Assembly: GCF_000508085.1 (NCBI RefSeq)
Contig: NZ_KI669560.1
Location: 2,971,476 to 3,035,475 of the forward strand
Reading direction: 5' to 3'
Length of the DNA: 64,000 nt
DNA from: Sediminibacterium sp. C3
Lineage (GTDB): Bacteria > Bacteroidota > Bacteroidia > Chitinophagales > Chitinophagaceae
The notes below the pieces were generated by a model. The model was not told where the DNA came from. It saw only the letters and a program-made list of their open reading frames with translations, and made no database searches. Positions 27,050 to 35,732 of the stretch are shown in pieces; positions within the stretch are counted from its first letter, which is position 1; the number at the start of each line of letters is the position of its first letter. The translations under genes were made by a program, and so were the position numbers.

Positions 27050-28108
27050 TTAAGCCGGTACTCCCTGTACGGGCATGATAATTTTTGCTTCTACCCAATT
27101 GTTCCCCTTGTCTTCAATCGTAAACCGGGCTTTATCGCCGAACAACAACTTCAAACGGCTGCGGGTACTTTTTAAACCAAACCCTTGCGAGTCGGCAATT
27201 TCGGTAATAGTTCCGGTATTCTGCACAATCAATTCGTGATGAGATTCTCTGAAATCTGAAATAATGCGAATCATCCCTCCCTCTTTGGCCTTGCTCAACC
27301 CGTGCTTAATGGCATTTTCTACCAGGGTTTGCAACATCATCGGAGGTATGGGCTGATCAAGAGTATCTTCATCAATATCATATTCCACTTGCAAACGATC
27401 TTCAAAACGAATATGTTCCAGTGCCAGATAATCCTTTACAATATTCAGCTCTCTTTCAAAGGGAACTGTCTCCTGTTTCTCGGCCTGCATGCTGCTGCGA
27501 AGTAAATTACTGAGTTCAGTAATGGCCGTTCTGGCTCTTTCCGGATTCTCATCTACTAAAGCACGGATACTATTGAGCGCATTAAAAATAAAATGCGGGT
27601 TGATATGGCTTTTGATGGTTTTTAATTCCATCTCTTTTACCAGACTTTCCAGTTTAATTTTCTGGAACTCCGTTTTGGTGCCCAATTCTATATAGTGCCA
27701 CAAATAATAAATAGACACCCAAACCAGTATCAAGGGAGAATCAGAGACAAGATTCACCAGGAATCTTTTTTCAACGGAAACCTTGGTTTTGGGATTGTAG
27801 AGGCCTAACCACTCTGCAATTGCCGAATTAGTCAGGTTAAATAAAACAATAATAGATAATAAAACAACAGTAAACTGAACCCATTTACGGGACAATTCCG
27901 GAGGTAATAAATGAAATAGTTTGATAAGCTCCCTTAAAACATGGGTAAAAAACAAACCAGAAATAATGATAACCAGTAGCTTAGGATAAAAAATGCTATT
28001 GATTTTACTGTCAAACACAAAAGCAAAGAATACCATGGTTACTCCATAGAGCAGCCAGCCACCCAGCTGACACCACCAATACAAGACCGCTTTGCTTTTT
28101 GTTCTCAT
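27050..28108 (-). CDS. LytS-family sensor histidine kinase
   Basis: A 352-residue membrane kinase with four hydrophobic helices in residues 10-140 and no periplasmic sensor domain. The His_kinase (PF06580-type) motif SHINPHFIFNALNS has the phospho-His at H172, and the ATPase part shows LVENAIKHG and the QGFGLKSTRSRL glycine box. It forms a pair with the LytTR regulator downstream. A TAGCTTTG -7 element lies only five bases before its ATG. Confidence 0.92.
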   Translation of the reverse strand: MRTKSKAVLYWWCQLGGWLLYGVTMVFFAFVFDSKINSIFYPKLLVIIISGLFFTHVLRELIKLFHLLPPELSRKWVQFTVVLLSIIVLFNLTNSAIAEWLGLYNPKTKVSVEKRFLVNLVSDSPLILVWVSIYYLWHYIELGTKTEFQKIKLESLVKEMELKTIKSHINPHFIFNALNSIRALVDENPERARTAITELSNLLRSSMQAEKQETVPFERELNIVKDYLALEHIRFEDRLQVEYDIDEDTLDQPIPPMMLQTLVENAIKHGLSKAKEGGMIRIISDFRESHHELIVQNTGTITEIADSQGFGLKSTRSRLKLLFGDKARFTIEDKGNNWVEAKIIMPVQGVPA

Positions 28109-28113
28109 CTTTA

Positions 28114-28121
28114 CAAAGCTA
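28114..28121 (-). promoter_or_regulatory. -7 promoter element of the LytS/LytR operon
   Basis: TAGCTTTG on the minus strand, five bases before the start codon. With a start site about four bases past the box, the leader would be one or two bases. No clear -33 TTG is seen. Confidence 0.45.
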
Positions 28122-28262
28122 AATATAGCTAAGCCCTTGAAAAGGAAGAAATTGGATTAAAGGTAAAATCGGGGGGTGGTTGGCTTAAATTAAAGTAAGC
28201 AATGGGCGAACCTTCCTTTTTAAGCTTTGTTATTGTATTTTTACTTACTAAATAACCCAATA

Positions 28263-30197
28263 ATGGAGTTTGTTCCTGGTCCTTTACTCAAGAATATCAA
28301 TAGCCCTGAAGATTTAAAGAAACTCAGCAGAGCCCAATTACACCAGATTTGCGACGAATTAAGACAATATATCATAGATGTCGTAAGTGTGCACGGCGGA
28401 CATTTTGCTGCCAGCCTGGGGGTAGTGGAATTATCTGTGGCACTTCATTATGTGTACAATACGCCCTATGACCAATTGGTATGGGACGTAGGCCACCAGG
28501 CTTATGGCCATAAAATTCTAACAGGCAGAAGAGATCAGTTTCCCACCAACCGTAAATACAAAGGGTTGAGCGGATTCCCTAAAAGGTCGGAAAGCGAGTA
28601 CGATACTTTTGGCGTGGGGCATTCATCCACTTCTATTTCTGCTGCTTTGGGGATGGCCATCGCTGCCAAATACAAGGGCGAAAACAGAAAATCAGTAGCC
28701 GTTATCGGAGATGGATCCATGACAGCAGGTATGGCTTTTGAAGCCATGAACCATGCGGGTGTGGCAGACAGCGATGTATTGATTATTTTGAACGATAACT
28801 GCATGAGCATCGACCCGAATGTGGGCGCGTTGAAGGAATATTTAACCGATATCAGTACTTCCCCAACCTACAATAAAGTAAAAGACGAAATCTGGAACCT
28901 GATGGGTAAATTGCCTGTTGGAAAAAATTTCAGCCGCGAAATGGCGTCTAAAATGGAAGCCAGCATTAAAGGGGTGGTCAACAAAAGCAGCAACTTATTC
29001 GAAGCCTTAAAGCTTCGCTATTTTGGGCCCATTGATGGTCACAATATCACCAAGTTGGTAGATACCCTGAAGGATTTAAAAGACATACCTGGTCCTAAAT
29101 TGCTGCATATCATAACCACCAAGGGTAAAGGATATGAACTGGCTGAAAAAGACCAGACCAAGTGGCATGCACCTGGTTTGTTTGATAAAGTAACCGGTGA
29201 AATTCTAAAGAAAAAAATCGACACCCCTCAACCACCCAAGTACCAGGATGTGTTTGGACATACCATGATTGAACTGGCAGAAGCCAATGAAAAAATCATG
29301 GGTGTTACGCCTGCTATGCCCAGTGGTTCATCCTTAAAATTCATGATGGATAAAATGCCCGATCGCGCATTCGATGTGGGCATTTGTGAACAACATGCAG
29401 TAACCGTTAGTGCGGGTTTGGCCACACAGGGTTTGCGTGTGTTCTGTAATATTTATTCCTCTTTCATGCAGCGTGCCTACGATCAGGTGGTGCACGATGT
29501 TGCTTTACAAAAATTACCTGTTGTATTTTGCTTAGACCGTGCAGGATTGGTGGGAGAAGACGGACCTACGCATCATGGTTGTTATGATATTGCATACATG
29601 CGTTGCATTCCTAATTTGATTATTGCAGCTCCGATGAACGAGAAGGAACTACGCAATCTCATGTACACTGCGCAACTGGAAGAAACACAATATCCTTTTG
29701 TGATTCGTTATCCAAGAGGCGAAGGAACCATGCCGGAATGGAGAACGCCATTTGAATCATTGCCCATTGGTAAGGGAAGAAAATTAAAAGACGGTAAAGA
29801 TGTTGCCATTTTAAGCTTCGGCCATCCGGGTAATTTTGCACAGGCTGCCATCCGTAGTTTAAGAACAGAAGGCATAGATCCTGCGCATTATGATTTGCGT
29901 TTTGTAAAACCGATTGACGAAGATTTATTACACGAAGCTTTCAGCAACTATTCCAAAATTGTTACCGTTGAAGACGGTACGGTTGTGGGTGGATTTGGAT
30001 CGGCTTTGTTAGAATTCATGAACGCGAACGGATACAAGGCGGATGTAAAAATCTTAGGTATTCCGGATCGTTTAGTAGAGCACGGCAGCCCGAAAGAGCT
30101 GCACAGAGAATGTGCTTATGATGCAGAAGGTATTGCGGATGCAGTTCGGGAACTCATGAAAGACAAAGTAAATATCGCTTCAAGTATATTGGGATAA
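28263..30197 (+). CDS. dxs: 1-deoxy-D-xylulose-5-phosphate synthase
   Basis: First enzyme of the MEP isoprenoid pathway: condenses pyruvate and glyceraldehyde-3-phosphate using thiamine diphosphate. At 644 residues it is full length. It has the SLGVVELSVALHYV N-terminus, the TPP-binding GDGSMTAGMAFEAMN motif (D150), the GPIDGHN segment and the transketolase pyrimidine-binding region with the catalytic Glu in GICEQHAV, then DRAGLVGEDGPTHHG. An upstream in-frame ATG at 28227 would add 12 non-conserved residues; ATG at 28263 is preferred. It supplies precursors for prenyl diphosphates, including any used by the GGGP synthase homologue. Confidence 0.97.
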   Translation: MEFVPGPLLKNINSPEDLKKLSRAQLHQICDELRQYIIDVVSVHGGHFAASLGVVELSVALHYVYNTPYDQLVWDVGHQAYGHKILTGRRDQFPTNRKYKGLSGFPKRSESEYDTFGVGHSSTSISAALGMAIAAKYKGENRKSVAVIGDGSMTAGMAFEAMNHAGVADSDVLIILNDNCMSIDPNVGALKEYLTDISTSPTYNKVKDEIWNLMGKLPVGKNFSREMASKMEASIKGVVNKSSNLFEALKLRYFGPIDGHNITKLVDTLKDLKDIPGPKLLHIITTKGKGYELAEKDQTKWHAPGLFDKVTGEILKKKIDTPQPPKYQDVFGHTMIELAEANEKIMGVTPAMPSGSSLKFMMDKMPDRAFDVGICEQHAVTVSAGLATQGLRVFCNIYSSFMQRAYDQVVHDVALQKLPVVFCLDRAGLVGEDGPTHHGCYDIAYMRCIPNLIIAAPMNEKELRNLMYTAQLEETQYPFVIRYPRGEGTMPEWRTPFESLPIGKGRKLKDGKDVAILSFGHPGNFAQAAIRSLRTEGIDPAHYDLRFVKPIDEDLLHEAFSNYSKIVTVEDGTVVGGFGSALLEFMNANGYKADVKILGIPDRLVEHGSPKELHRECAYDAEGIADAVRELMKDKVNIASSILG

Positions 30198-30200
30198 TAA

Positions 30201-30230
30201 AAAGGGTAGTGAAATCACTACCCTTTTTTT
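30201..30230. terminator. Bidirectional terminator between dxs and scpA
   Basis: GGGTAGTG (30204-30211) pairs with CACTACCC (30216-30223) around a four-base AAAT loop, flanked by A-run and a seven-T run. It serves dxs on the plus strand; the scpA stop codon begins within the T-run. Confidence 0.9.
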
Positions 30231-31056
30231 ATGCTTCTTCTGCATCCAAATCGTTTTCCTGTTCGGTTCTTTCTTCTTCGGTCAACCCTTCATCAGCAAT
30301 ATCTGCTTCCCGGTTTTCATTCCATTCTACAATGAAATTATTCATGCCCTGTCCTACCAACAGCTTCATGTATTTCTGCTGAGACAATTCTAAAATGGAT
30401 AAGAATAAAAAGATCGCATGAATTCTGTCTTCGCAGATTTCAAATATTTTTTCAAAAGCCACCGTCTTTTCTCTGCCGATAAAATCCAACATATAATCAC
30501 GGCTGCCTTCCATGGTGTAGTTGTAGCGGACTACGGTGTGCACGGGCTTATTCTGACGGTCGTGCACGCGCTGCATTACTTTTTCAAACGCTTTCATGAG
30601 TTTGAACAAAGTAATATTCTGAATTTCTGTTCCTTCGGAAGCTTCTTCGCCAATGGATGCCACTTCTTTTTGCAGATTTCCGCGCTTCACCATCAACATA
30701 CGCATGGCTTCCATTTCTGCCATTTGAACAGCGGCTTCCTTGAACTTTTTGTATTCAAGGATTTTGTCAATCAATTCCTGACGGGGATCAATTTCATTAC
30801 CCGCCGCATCTACTTCTTTTCTTGGCAATAACAATCTTGCCTTGATGCGCATTAATGTGGAAACAAACAAGATAAATTCAGAGCTCAGTTCAATATTTAG
30901 TTTTTCTGAACTGTGAATGAATTCCAGAAAGTCATTGATGATTTTGGTTATGGGAATATTATAAATATCCAGCTCATCCCTTTCAATAAAGAACAATAAA
31001 AGGTCAAAAGGTCCTTCAAACTGATCTAACTTAATTTGATAATTAACAGTGCTCAC
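30229..31056 (-). CDS. scpA: Segregation and condensation protein A
   Basis: A 275-residue kleisin subunit of the SMC-ScpAB condensin that compacts and segregates the chromosome. The N-terminal FEGPFDLLLFFIERDELDIYNIPI segment is the family signature for binding the SMC neck; the C-terminal winged helix (EILELSQQKYMKLLVGQ) is followed by an acidic tail. The middle is predicted helical. scpB is not adjacent, so it must lie elsewhere. Confidence 0.93.
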   Translation of the reverse strand: MSTVNYQIKLDQFEGPFDLLLFFIERDELDIYNIPITKIINDFLEFIHSSEKLNIELSSEFILFVSTLMRIKARLLLPRKEVDAAGNEIDPRQELIDKILEYKKFKEAAVQMAEMEAMRMLMVKRGNLQKEVASIGEEASEGTEIQNITLFKLMKAFEKVMQRVHDRQNKPVHTVVRYNYTMEGSRDYMLDFIGREKTVAFEKIFEICEDRIHAIFLFLSILELSQQKYMKLLVGQGMNNFIVEWNENREADIADEGLTEEERTEQENDLDAEEA

Positions 31057-31080
31057 GTTCCGGTTTTTTACAAAGAAAAG

Positions 31081-31107
31081 AAAACAGGGCTTATTTTAGC
31101 CCTGTTT
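31081..31107 (-). terminator. Terminator of mscL
   Basis: A perfect ten-base stem, AAACAGGGCT with AGCCCTGTTT, around a TATTTT loop. On the minus strand it is followed by a T-rich stretch (TTCTTTTCTTT). Confidence 0.8.
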
Positions 31108-31133
31108 CCCGAATAGTTATCCACTAAAATAAC

Positions 31134-31577
31134 TTAATCTACTTTTTTAAGGGAATCCCTGATTTCAGCCAGTAATTTTTCGGCTTCAGTAGGACCCGGA
31201 GGGGGTGCAGGGGCTGAGGGAACATCTTCCTTCTTCATCTTGTTCAGGGCTTTAATCACCATAAATACGGCAAAAGCCACAATCACAAAATCAATCAGAT
31301 TGGTGATGAATACCCCATACTTAACCGACACTTCGGTTACTTCCGGCGTCACCACTACACCCGCAGCATCTTTCACTGCCGCAGTGGCTTCCTGCAATAC
31401 CCATTTTTTATCATTGAAGTCTACCCCACCGGTAAGCATCCCTACCAGGGGCATGACCATACCATCCACAAAGGAGGTAACAATTTTTCCAAAAGAGACG
31501 CCCATCACAAAAGCGACAGCGGTATCTACCAGATTGCCCCTTACGGCAAACTCTTTGAATTCTTTAATCAGACCCAT
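31134..31577 (-). CDS. mscL: Large-conductance mechanosensitive channel
   Basis: A 147-residue inner-membrane channel that opens under hypo-osmotic shock. The N-terminal amphipathic helix (GLIKEFKEFAVRGN), TM1 pore helix (VDTAVAFVMGVSFGKIVTSFV), periplasmic loop and TM2 (LIDFVIVAFAVFMVIKAL) are all clear. A proline-rich linker leads to the C-terminal helix ending LLAEIRDSLKK. The periplasmic loop is slightly long with TEVSVKYG repeats of polar residues. It is a single-gene transcript with its own terminator. Confidence 0.95.
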   Translation of the reverse strand: MGLIKEFKEFAVRGNLVDTAVAFVMGVSFGKIVTSFVDGMVMPLVGMLTGGVDFNDKKWVLQEATAAVKDAAGVVVTPEVTEVSVKYGVFITNLIDFVIVAFAVFMVIKALNKMKKEDVPSAPAPPPGPTEAEKLLAEIRDSLKKVD

Positions 31578-31670
31578 ACATATTAGTTTTGTTTATCCAA
31601 TATAATAAAATCTTCTGAAACATTCCCCCTTTCAAAGCGTTTATTAATGCATCTTTGAAAAAAAATTACT

Positions 31671-32537
31671 GTGCCGAAACAACTGATTAACTGGGGGATT
31701 TTTAGCTTGCTCTGTCTTATCTGGGGAAGCTCCTTTGTATTGATGAAAGAGGGCATGAATGTGCTGAGTCCCTATCAGGTTGCCTCTATCCGCTTAATCA
31801 GTGCAGGCATGGTGCTATTGCCTTTCGCAGTAAAAGCCCTGAGGGTTATTCCGGCCAATAAAAGAGGGGTAGTGGTTTTATCGGGCTTACTCGGCAGTTT
31901 TTTCCCTGCTTATTTGTTCTGCATAGCTGAAACTAAAATTGACAGTGCACTGGCAGGTATTATGAATGCGCTGACGCCCTTATTTGTTATTATCACCGGT
32001 GTTTCCTTTTTTCAGTTGAAAGTGAAAACCCTGCAGGTTTTGGGCATTATCATTGGTTTTATAGGTTTGTCGTTGTTGGTAGCAGCAGGTGCCAAAATTA
32101 ATCTGGAATATTTTTCCTACGCACTACTGGTATTACTCGCTACGCTGTTTTATGGAATTAACGTAAACCTGGTCGGACGACATATGCAGGGAATTGGATC
32201 CATTGAAATTGCAGCACTGGCTTTTGTATTTCTGATGATTCCCTGCAGCATTATTCTTTCTTATACGGGTTATTTTTCTCTGCCACTCACCGAAACAGTC
32301 TACCTACAGTCTACCCTGGCTTCAGCGGTACTGGGAATATTTGGCACAGCAGTAGCATCTGTACTTTTTTACATGCTGGTAAAAAAAGCCGGGGCTTTAT
32401 TTGCTTCGATGGTTACGTATGGAATCCCCTTTGTGGCAATCGGTTGGGGAATTTGGTATGGAGAGCAGGTGAACTTTTTACAGATCACCTGCTGTGGAAT
32501 CATATTAATTGGCGTATATCTGGCCAATAAGAAGTAA
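31671..32537 (+). CDS. EamA/DMT family transporter
   Basis: A 288-residue drug/metabolite transporter with ten hydrophobic helices in two EamA repeats. The first repeat starts LLCLIWGSSFVLMKEG, a family hallmark. Substrate unknown (amino acids or metabolites are usual). It probably uses a GTG start at 31671: no in-frame ATG occurs before residue 24, which would remove most of the first helix. Its stop abuts the stop of the convergent frr gene with no intervening base. Confidence 0.87.
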   Translation: MPKQLINWGIFSLLCLIWGSSFVLMKEGMNVLSPYQVASIRLISAGMVLLPFAVKALRVIPANKRGVVVLSGLLGSFFPAYLFCIAETKIDSALAGIMNALTPLFVIITGVSFFQLKVKTLQVLGIIIGFIGLSLLVAAGAKINLEYFSYALLVLLATLFYGINVNLVGRHMQGIGSIEIAALAFVFLMIPCSIILSYTGYFSLPLTETVYLQSTLASAVLGIFGTAVASVLFYMLVKKAGALFASMVTYGIPFVAIGWGIWYGEQVNFLQITCCGIILIGVYLANKK

Positions 32538-33101
32538 CTATACAGTCATCATTTCTTTTTCTTTGGCGGCAAGGTGTTTCTCTACCAAAGCAATATGCTT
32601 ATCGGTTAATTCCTGGATATCTTTCTCTGCATCTTTGGCTGCATCTTCACTTAATCCGTCTTTTTGTAATTTTTTCACGCTTTCAATGGCATCCCTTCTG
32701 ATATTACGGATAGCTACTTTAGCATGCTCACCTTCTCCGCCAGCTTTCTTTACCAGCTCTCTTCTTCTTTCTTCTGTTAATGGCGGCATGAACAAACGAA
32801 TTTGTACCCCATCATTCTGAGGCGTAATGCCAATATTGGCTGCCATAATGGAACGTTCAATTTGCGCCAGCATGTTCTTTTCCCATGGCTGAATGCTGAT
32901 GGTTCTGGCATCCAGTACGCTGATATTGGCTACCTGCGCAATCGGCGTGGGAGATCCATAATAATCTACTGTAATACCATCCAGCATATTGGGATTGGCT
33001 TTTCCTGCCCTGATTTTCACCAATTCTACTTCTAAGTGTAAAATGGCTTTCTTCATGGTATCGGCTGCATCGTCAATGATAAACCCTAATTCTTCTGACA
33101 T
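32538..33101 (-). CDS. frr: Ribosome recycling factor
   Basis: A 187-residue factor that splits post-termination ribosomes together with EF-G. The family pattern is complete: HLEVELVKIRAGKANP, GITVDYYGSPTPI, QPWEKNMLAQIERSI, and LTEERRRELVKKA with the three-helix bundle at both ends. Expected length. A TAAATTTG -7 element lies 19 bases before the ATG. Confidence 0.97.
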   Translation of the reverse strand: MSEELGFIIDDAADTMKKAILHLEVELVKIRAGKANPNMLDGITVDYYGSPTPIAQVANISVLDARTISIQPWEKNMLAQIERSIMAANIGITPQNDGVQIRLFMPPLTEERRRELVKKAGGEGEHAKVAIRNIRRDAIESVKKLQKDGLSEDAAKDAEKDIQELTDKHIALVEKHLAAKEKEMMTV

Positions 33102-33120
33102 ACAATTTTATTAATTGGCG

Positions 33121-33128
33121 CAAATTTA
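33121..33128 (-). promoter_or_regulatory. -7 promoter element of frr
   Basis: TAAATTTG on the minus strand, 19 bases before the start codon, with TTTG 16 bases further upstream (33145-33148) as possible -33. Confidence 0.55.
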
Positions 33129-33183
33129 ATGAATGAATCCTAACCAAATGCTTTTATCTTCGCCGTAAAATTAACGGTTCTGT

Positions 33184-34026
33184 ATGGCAAGTATAGCTGA
33201 TTTACAAAAGACGGCAACCCAGGTCAGAAGGGATATTGTCCGCATGGTACACGGTGTTCAAAGTGGACATCCGGGTGGATCTTTGGGTTGTGCCGACGTG
33301 GTTACTGCGCTTTATTTCCACGCAATGAAACATGACGTGGCGTTTTCCATGGATGGAAAAGGAGAAGATCTTTTCTTTTTATCGAACGGACATATTTCTC
33401 CCTTGTATTATTCAGTGTTAGCCAGAGCCGGTTATTTTGAGGTGAAGGAACTGGCCAGCTTCAGAAAAATCAATACCCGTTTACAGGGTCATCCTACCAC
33501 CCATGAGCACTTACCCGGCGTTAGAATTGCCAGTGGCTCACTGGGTCAGGGATTAAGCGTGGCCGCTGGTGCTGCACTTACCAAGAAGCTCAACAATGAT
33601 TCGCACCTGGTTTTCTCTTTACACGGCGATGGGGAATTACAGGAAGGACAAATCTGGGAAGCGGTTATGTTTGCTGCCCACCATAAAGTAGACAACCTGA
33701 TCAGCATTATTGATGTGAATGGTCAGCAGATTGACGGACCTACCAGTAAAGTAATGTCTTTGGGAAATTTAAAAAATAAATTTGAATCCTTCGACTGGAC
33801 CGTGCTTGAAATGGACGGCAATCAAATGGATCAGGTAGTAGCCACACTGGATAAAGCCAAATCAATGACCGGTCAGGGAAAACCGATTTGTATTTTAATG
33901 AAAACTGAAATGGGCAAGGGCGTTGATTTTATGGAAGGCAGCCACGAATGGCATGGCATTGCTCCTTCTGATGATCAACTGGCTAAAGCTCTGGGACAGT
34001 TGGAAGAAACTTTAGGGGATTATTAG
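33184..34026 (+). CDS. Transketolase, N-terminal half
   Basis: A 280-residue protein covering the thiamine-diphosphate pyrophosphate-binding half of transketolase (pentose phosphate pathway). Motifs: SGHPGGSLGCADVVTALYF near the N-terminus, GSLGQGLSVAAGAAL, the TPP/metal loop HGDGELQEGQIWE and IIDVNGQQIDGP. Split transketolases with separate N and C halves are normal in several bacteria, but the C-terminal half is usually the next gene and here it is not; it must be encoded outside the window. Its transcript is probably ended by the hairpin at 34113-34147. Confidence 0.92.
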   Translation: MASIADLQKTATQVRRDIVRMVHGVQSGHPGGSLGCADVVTALYFHAMKHDVAFSMDGKGEDLFFLSNGHISPLYYSVLARAGYFEVKELASFRKINTRLQGHPTTHEHLPGVRIASGSLGQGLSVAAGAALTKKLNNDSHLVFSLHGDGELQEGQIWEAVMFAAHHKVDNLISIIDVNGQQIDGPTSKVMSLGNLKNKFESFDWTVLEMDGNQMDQVVATLDKAKSMTGQGKPICILMKTEMGKGVDFMEGSHEWHGIAPSDDQLAKALGQLEETLGDY

Positions 34027-34110
34027 TGATTGCTTTTCTTCAAAAGTGGTAATCAAATGTAAAAGAAAGCTGTAATCTCTAGGAAAAGAGATTTTCGAGA
34101 ATAAAATAAA

Positions 34111-35316
34111 TTAAGTGCGCAACTGAAAAGTCTGCGCACTTATTTTTTGCGCAGTTACCCAGGCAGCTGAAAAAGCAATGGCAGCAACGGTTGCTGTTAC
34201 CAGCATAAAATCGGTCCATTGTACTTTTACCGGATAGTAATCAATAATGAAAGTAGTACCCCCCAGTTTAATCAGGTGGAAACTTTCCTGCAACCAGCAA
34301 ATAATGCCGCCCAGTAATATTCCGGTACCCGCCCCAATAGCAGAAAGCAACAATCCCTCCAATAAAAAAATTCGCCTGATTCTTCCAGGTGTTGCACCTA
34401 ATGCCCGCAATACAGCAATGTCTTTTTGTTTTTCCAAAATCAACATACTCAATGCACCAATCATATTGAATGCAGCCACAACCAATATCAGAGATAGTAT
34501 GCCATAAATTACCCATTTCTCCAGTTGCATAACTGAATACAAAGAAGCATTTTGCTGGTAACGATTTTGAATAAGCACCTGATTGCCAAAAATGGATTCT
34601 AATTGCTGTCTGATTTCTGATTCTTTTCCGCTTACATTCACTTCAATGGCACTATATGCATTGAAAGGCAATCCCAGCATATACTGCATAAAGCGCAGAT
34701 TCGTGAAAGCATAAGTATTATCAAAATCCTGCTGCACAATAAAGGCACCCGTTGGAATAACAGAAAAAGCATTCAGCCCATCAGACTGTAATAAATTGGA
34801 ATTCGTGTTGGGAAAATAAAGGGTAGCGGCTTCAAATACTTTTTCGGTATTGATGCCTGCGGCGTTTTCAATCCCCCCGCCCATTACAATACCCGGAATG
34901 GTATCATTACCCAGATTGAAACTTCCCCTGCGGATATATTTCTGAATGGGATTTACTTTTGTATAACTCTCTTCCACCCCTTTTAAAGTTACAATCGTCT
35001 GATAAGCTCCTGTTAACAATGCCTTCTCTTCTACCACATAACTAAAAGCCTTCATCCCTTTTACCTGACCGATAGCCGCCTGTTGCTTGGCAGTTATCGC
35101 AAATGTTTTTCCGCTTGCTGGTACCACTTTATAGGCTGGATAAAAGTCTCCGTACAATCCTTTTACCAGGGATTCAAATCCATTGAATACACTTAGGATG
35201 ATGATTAATGAAGCTGTGCCTACGGCGATGGCCATTACCGAAATACCTGCAATAATATTGATGGCATTGGTGGTTTTTTTTGATTGGAAATATCGCCAGG
35301 CAAAGAGAAGATTCAT
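34111..35316 (-). CDS. FtsX/LolC-like ABC transporter permease
   Basis: A 401-residue permease of the MacB/LolCE superfamily with one N-terminal helix (INIIAGISVMAIAVGTASLIIILSVF), a large periplasmic domain (about 50-260) and three C-terminal helices beginning YGILSLILVVAAFNMIGAL. LolC/E extract lipoproteins from the inner membrane for transfer to LolA; the N-terminus FAWRYFQSKKTTNAINIIAGIS fits that group. No LolD ATPase is adjacent. It overlaps rbfA by four bases, so the pair is one operon. Confidence 0.88.
   Translation of the reverse strand: MNLLFAWRYFQSKKTTNAINIIAGISVMAIAVGTASLIIILSVFNGFESLVKGLYGDFYPAYKVVPASGKTFAITAKQQAAIGQVKGMKAFSYVVEEKALLTGAYQTIVTLKGVEESYTKVNPIQKYIRRGSFNLGNDTIPGIVMGGGIENAAGINTEKVFEAATLYFPNTNSNLLQSDGLNAFSVIPTGAFIVQQDFDNTYAFTNLRFMQYMLGLPFNAYSAIEVNVSGKESEIRQQLESIFGNQVLIQNRYQQNASLYSVMQLEKWVIYGILSLILVVAAFNMIGALSMLILEKQKDIAVLRALGATPGRIRRIFLLEGLLLSAIGAGTGILLGGIICWLQESFHLIKLGGTTFIIDYYPVKVQWTDFMLVTATVAAIAFSAAWVTAQKISAQTFQLRT
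34113..34147 (+). terminator. Terminator of the transketolase gene, inside the end of the opposite gene
   Basis: AAGTGCGCA (34113-34121) pairs with TGCGCACTT (34133-34141), followed by A and six T. The hairpin is built from the last codons of the convergent permease gene. Confidence 0.7.
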
Positions 35317-35672
35317 TTCTCTTTCTCGTTTATTTTCTTGAAGATTTCCTCCATCTTAAATACATAGTCCAGGGTATCGTCGTTATAAAAATGGATCACC
35401 GGAATTCTTCTCAGCTGGTGTTTCATTTTATCGGCCAGTTCTTTTTTAATTTCCCAGGCTTTGGATTCTATTTTCTTCATGACTGCCGCCTCATCTTTTA
35501 CCTGGAATAAACTAATATATACCCTGGCTTCCAGCAAATCCGGCGTTACTTTTACATTGGATATAGAGACCATTCCCCCATCTATCATAGCCAGGTTTAA
35601 TCTTCTGAATATATCATTGAATTGCTCTTGCAATGCTCCTGCTACCTGTCTTTGTCTTTTTCCTTCCTCCAT
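35313..35672 (-). CDS. rbfA: 30S ribosome-binding factor A
   Basis: A 119-residue KH-like protein needed for 16S rRNA maturation and cold growth. Matches the family in length and pattern: GKRQRQVAGALQEQFNDIF start, VSISNVKVTPDLLEARVYISLF, and LRRIPVIHFYNDDTLDYVFKMEEIF end. It is translationally coupled to the lolC-like gene (ATGA overlap). Confidence 0.93.
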   Translation of the reverse strand: MEEGKRQRQVAGALQEQFNDIFRRLNLAMIDGGMVSISNVKVTPDLLEARVYISLFQVKDEAAVMKKIESKAWEIKKELADKMKHQLRRIPVIHFYNDDTLDYVFKMEEIFKKINEKEK

Positions 35673-35732
35673 ATTATACGGTTTATGGGTGTAAAATTAG
35701 TTACTTTGCCTTGTTTCACCATTTATTCCTGT

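Noticed and set aside
34074..34093. Small hairpin AATCTCT/AGAGATT after the transketolase gene as terminator
   Set aside because: No T-tract follows; the hairpin at 34113-34147 is better.
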